The notes under the pieces: generated by a model
The model's input: only the letters and a program-made list of their open reading frames with translations
Told to the model about the DNA's origin: nothing
Database searches by the model: none
Made by a program: the position numbers and the translations under genes
Assembly (NCBI GenBank): GCA_030680655.1
Contig: JAUXUZ010000381.1
Span: forward strand, 1-7,889
DNA from: Phycisphaerales bacterium
Lineage (GTDB): Bacteria > Planctomycetota > Phycisphaerae > Phycisphaerales > UBA1924
Direction of reading: 5' to 3'
DNA length: 7,889 bases
Shown here: one piece after another, positions 5,324 to 7,889 of the stretch
Layout of the letters: every line of letters starts with the position of its first letter
Numbering within the stretch: the stretch's first letter is position 1

Positions 5324-7889
5324 ATCGCGTGGAGCAGCTTTCCAAGCTGCTCCGGCCGCTGCTCCGGCAGGTTGAAAACCTGCCCCACGGCCTACTCTCC
5401 TCCGTGGATCTCACCGGCCTTGTCGCCCGCGACCCCGTCATCGGCAGGATCGCCGAGAGGGCATTGCGCGCGCAGGGTGGGCGTCGGGCATCGGTCCTCG
5501 GCGCGCACGGCTCCTCACCCACCTACTTCGCCGCCGCACTCAGCCGCATCGCCGCCCGCCCCGTCACGCTCGTCTTCGCCCACTCAGACGAGGCCGACGA
5601 AGCCTTCGACGAGCTTTGCTCAGCAGGGGGGCCGGGGGGGGGAGGGGGAGGCATTACTGCCACGCACCTCCCCGCCCTCGAGACCATCCCGGGCGAAGGG
5701 AACTCATCGGTCTCACTCGACGCCCTCGCCGAGCGCCTCATGGCCGTGCGCACGCTGACGCACTGGGCCACCGACCCAACCGACCAACCCCGTGTCTTCG
5801 TCACCACCATCAGCGCCCTCATGCAGGGCGTCCCCAGCCTCGCCTCGATCGGCGGCCTCCTCCGCACCGTCGCCGTCGGCGAGACCATCCCCGGCGGGCC
5901 CGCGGGCCTGGTCCGCTGGCTCGACACCGCCGGCTACACCCGCGTCGAGAGCATCGACGAGCCCGGCCAGTTCGCTACGCGAGGCGGCATCCTCGACTTC
6001 TTCCCACCCGGCGACCCCGCCGCCTCCAGCGCCGACGCCGGCGACGCCTCACTCGGCGGCGTCCCCATCCGGCTCGACTTCTTTGGCGACGAGATCGAGA
6101 AGATCGTCGAGGTCGACCTGCGCACCATGGCCGCCGACCGCGCCGTTAAGTCGGCGCAGCTGGTCTGCGCAGACCCCGGCTCGATCCAGTCCGACAACGG
6201 CACCGTCAACCCCGCCACGCTCATCCCTAAGTCGTCACTGGTCATCCTCAACGAAGTGCTCGAGCTCACCGAGCAGGGGCGTGGCTACTTCGAGCGCATC
6301 ATCAACAGCGCGGGCATCTCCGGGCCACCCGCGGTCTTCAAGGCCCTGCAGGAGCACTCCTCCGGCATCATCGAGCTCACCGCCATCGGCCAGTACGCAA
6401 GCGGCGAGAGGGGGGGGGATCACATGCTGGCGCTGCCGGTCTCGCCCGTGCCGCCGCTCGACCACGAGGTCTCCGTCGCCATTGCCGAGCTCGGCTCGCT
6501 CGCCACAGGAACGGCTGAAGGTCAGCCCAGGCTCCGCCCAGTCATCCTCTGCCAGAACGATGGCGAGCTCCAGCGCCTCCGCGAGCTCATCACCGAGTTC
6601 GCCCCCAGCGCCAAGGACCTCATCGACTCCCGCATCCAGTACCTCCACGCCGGCTTCGTCTGGGGAGATGCGGGGGGAGGCCATGCGACGCTCTTCCTCC
6701 CCTACAGCGAGCTCCTCCACCGCTTCACCGCGCGCCGCCGTCGCGGCCGCGTCCGCCTGCGCTCCGGCCGCGCGATGGACACGTTCCTCGAGCTTGAGAT
6801 CGGCGACTACGTCGTCCACCAGGACTACGGCATCGCTCGTTTCACCGGCCTGGTCATGCTCCGCCCGCGCGACCTCCACCGCTCCATCAACGAGCGCATG
6901 CAGGGCCTCTCGGCAACAAAAGAAGACGAGCAGCTCCAGGAGTACCTCACCCTCGAGTTCGACGGCAGCGCCAAGCTCCACGTCCCCGCCGTCAAGGTCG
7001 ACCTCGTCCAGAAGTACATCGGTGGCGGCGGCGGCTCACCGGCGAAGCCAGGCCAACGCGGCCGCCCCAAATCAGGCCCCACGCTCAGCAAGCTCGGCGG
7101 AGACCGCTGGAAAGTCCAGAAGGCCCGCGTCGCCGAGTCGGTCCGCGACCTCGCCGCCGAGTTGCTGCGTGTGCGCGCCGCCCGCGAGTCTCTCCCCGGT
7201 CACGCCTTCCCCGCCGACACCACCTGGCAGAAGGCCTTCGAAGAAGAGTTCCCCTGGGATGAGACCGAGGACCAGATCGCCGCCATGCAGGAGATCAAGC
7301 GCGACATGACCAGCCCGCGCCCGATGGACCGCCTCCTCTGCGGCGACGTCGGCTTCGGCAAGACCGAGCTCGCCATCCGCGCCGCTTTCAAGGCCGCCGA
7401 GGACGGCCGCCAGGTCGCCGTGCTCGTCCCCACCACCGTCCTCGCCGAGCAGCACGAGAACACCTTCCGCGGCCGCTTCGCCGACTACCCCTTCAAGGTC
7501 GAGTCCATCAGCCGCTTCAAGACCGACGCCGAAGTGAAAGAGGTCCTCGAACGCCTCGCCTTCGGCCAGGTCGATGTCATCATCGGCACCCACCGCCTCC
7601 TCTCCAAGGATGTCATCTTCAAGAACCTCGGCCTCGTCGTCGTCGATGAGGAGCAGCGCTTCGGCGTCGAGCACAAGGAGAAGCTCCTCTCCCTCCGCAT
7701 GACGGCGGATGTGCTCACCCTCAGCGCCACACCCATCCCGCGCACGCTCCACATGGGCATGATGGGCCTCCGCGACATCTCCAGCCTTACCACCGCCCCG
7801 GTTGACCGCCGCGCCGTCGTCACCGAGGTCATCCCGCAGAACCCCGCGCGCCTCAAGCAGATCATCGAGCGCGAGCTGCAGCGCGACGG
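5320..7889 (+). CDS. mfd: Transcription-repair coupling factor Mfd (3' truncated by the window)
   Basis: Mfd is a DNA translocase that removes RNA polymerase stalled at lesions and recruits UvrA. About 856 codons are present of an expected 1150 or more. In order: a UvrB-like N-terminal region with GAHGSSPTYFAAAL (61-74), SALMQG (165-170), LDTAGYTRVE...FATRGGILDFFPPG (to 231) and RLDFFGDEIEKI (251-262); the RNA polymerase-interacting domain from LEIGDYVVHQDYGIARF (492-508); then the RecG-like motor with DRLLCGDVGFGKTE (Walker A Lys681), GTHRLL (756-761), DEEQRFGV (776-783) and LSATPIPRTL (801-810). Walker A, DEEQ and SAT are all intact. Low-complexity insertions occur near 100-108, 232-247, 404-408 and 568-587. 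The start is uncertain: GTG 5320 overlaps the upstream TGA by 4 bases; GTG 5329 has GGTGA 10 bases upstream; GTG 5404 gives an N-terminus nearer the Bacillus length. Confidence 0.95.
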   Translation, partial: MNRVEQLSKLLRPLLRQVENLPHGLLSSVDLTGLVARDPVIGRIAERALRAQGGRRASVLGAHGSSPTYFAAALSRIAARPVTLVFAHSDEADEAFDELCSAGGPGGGGGGITATHLPALETIPGEGNSSVSLDALAERLMAVRTLTHWATDPTDQPRVFVTTISALMQGVPSLASIGGLLRTVAVGETIPGGPAGLVRWLDTAGYTRVESIDEPGQFATRGGILDFFPPGDPAASSADAGDASLGGVPIRLDFFGDEIEKIVEVDLRTMAADRAVKSAQLVCADPGSIQSDNGTVNPATLIPKSSLVILNEVLELTEQGRGYFERIINSAGISGPPAVFKALQEHSSGIIELTAIGQYASGERGGDHMLALPVSPVPPLDHEVSVAIAELGSLATGTAEGQPRLRPVILCQNDGELQRLRELITEFAPSAKDLIDSRIQYLHAGFVWGDAGGGHATLFLPYSELLHRFTARRRRGRVRLRSGRAMDTFLELEIGDYVVHQDYGIARFTGLVMLRPRDLHRSINERMQGLSATKEDEQLQEYLTLEFDGSAKLHVPAVKVDLVQKYIGGGGGSPAKPGQRGRPKSGPTLSKLGGDRWKVQKARVAESVRDLAAELLRVRAARESLPGHAFPADTTWQKAFEEEFPWDETEDQIAAMQEIKRDMTSPRPMDRLLCGDVGFGKTELAIRAAFKAAEDGRQVAVLVPTTVLAEQHENTFRGRFADYPFKVESISRFKTDAEVKEVLERLAFGQVDVIIGTHRLLSKDVIFKNLGLVVVDEEQRFGVEHKEKLLSLRMTADVLTLSATPIPRTLHMGMMGLRDISSLTTAPVDRRAVVTEVIPQNPARLKQIIERELQRD
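5331..5384. repeat. Pair of homologous hairpins in opposite orientation (REPIN-like), overlapping the mfd 5' end
   Basis: Bases 5331-5353 form a perfect 10-bp stem (GGAGCAGCTT / AAGCTGCTCC) with a TCC loop. Bases 5366-5384 form a perfect 8-bp stem (GGCAGGTT / AACCTGCC) with a GAA loop. The reverse complement of the second matches the first at 14 of 17 core bases: GCAGCTTTCCAAGCTGC against GCAGGTTTTCAACCTGC, and two of the three differences are a compensated C-G to G-C stem pair. An 11-base direct repeat, GCTGCTCCGGC, lies at 5346-5356 and 5358-5368, so the left arm has two alternative pairing partners. Neither hairpin is followed by a T-run, so neither is a classical intrinsic terminator. The layout resembles a REP doublet; I see no transposase nearby. 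Confidence 0.65.
5626..5651 (+). repeat. G-rich low-complexity tract in mfd (G6, G9, G5 runs)
   Basis: Runs of 6 G (5626-5631), 9 G (5634-5642) and 5 G (5644-5648), broken only by CC and A, encode a GGPGGGGGG stretch at about residues 103-111 of Mfd. The reading frame continues correctly on both sides. The glycines use GGG and GGA codons while the surrounding gene strongly prefers GGC, so this segment differs from its host gene. It sits between a helix end (DEAFDELCSA) and the next strand, that is, in a surface loop. The G-rich strand is the coding strand and could fold as a quadruplex. Confidence 0.7.
6410..6418 (+). repeat. Homopolymeric run of nine G in mfd
   Basis: Nine consecutive G (codons AGG GGG GGG of Arg-Gly-Gly, residues 364-366) lie within a poorly conserved loop of the Mfd central region, between IELTAIGQYASGE and DHMLALPVS. 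The frame is maintained. A mononucleotide run this long is a recognised slippage site; a change of one base would truncate or scramble Mfd well before its motor domains. Confidence 0.7.

Noticed and set aside
5331..5390. Rho-independent terminator after the ComEA-like gene.
   Set aside because: Both hairpins are strong, but neither is followed by a T-run, and mfd overlaps the upstream stop.
5620..5660. Possible frameshift of mfd at the G-runs.
   Set aside because: Reading the same phase from 5320 to the window end gives conserved Mfd sequence on both sides of every G-run, so the frame is intact.
5792..7309. A 505-codon plus-strand open frame in another phase across mfd.
   Set aside because: The product is nearly all Ser/Ala/Pro/Arg, the signature of an out-of-phase reading of GC-rich codons, while the Mfd frame is continuous with all motifs.

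Overview
The window is a high-GC stretch of a bacterial chromosome, most likely from a planctomycete of the Phycisphaerae type. The main support is the xylanase-like gene in the middle: its whole layout matches a family I know only from planctomycete genomes. The long PurC and the large exported helical protein fit but do not decide it. The taxon is an inference and no ribosomal gene is present to test it.

Layout. (1) Bases 1-213 are the 3' end of a membrane protein, probably an ABC-2 type transporter permease. (2) Bases 259-2235 hold a 658-residue membrane-anchored protein with TPR-like helices and no known function, read in the same direction and perhaps in the same operon. (3) purC (SAICAR synthase, purine synthesis) lies on the minus strand at 2246-3214 and converges on the previous gene with a 10-base gap. 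(4) A 76-base divergent gap leads to a tight plus-strand cluster: a GH10-like TIM-barrel protein without the usual catalytic glutamates (3291-4925), a ComEA-like membrane-anchored helix-hairpin-helix DNA-binding protein (4925-5323), and mfd, the transcription-repair coupling factor (5320 to the window end, truncated within its motor). These three genes overlap by 1 and 4 bases, so they are probably cotranscribed and translationally coupled.

How they work together. Mfd and the ComEA-like protein both handle DNA, one at stalled RNA polymerase and one at the membrane. No link to the GH10-like protein is evident beyond the overlap. PurC is an independent housekeeping gene.

I found no rRNA, tRNA, CRISPR array, transposase, phage gene or defence system, and no clear new multi-gene system. 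The unusual signals are concentrated in and around mfd: a pair of homologous hairpins in opposite orientation at its start, several G-tract insertions kept in frame, and an AT-hook-like linker next to the motor. The GH10-like protein also stands out as a probable non-catalytic or re-purposed glycosidase fold.
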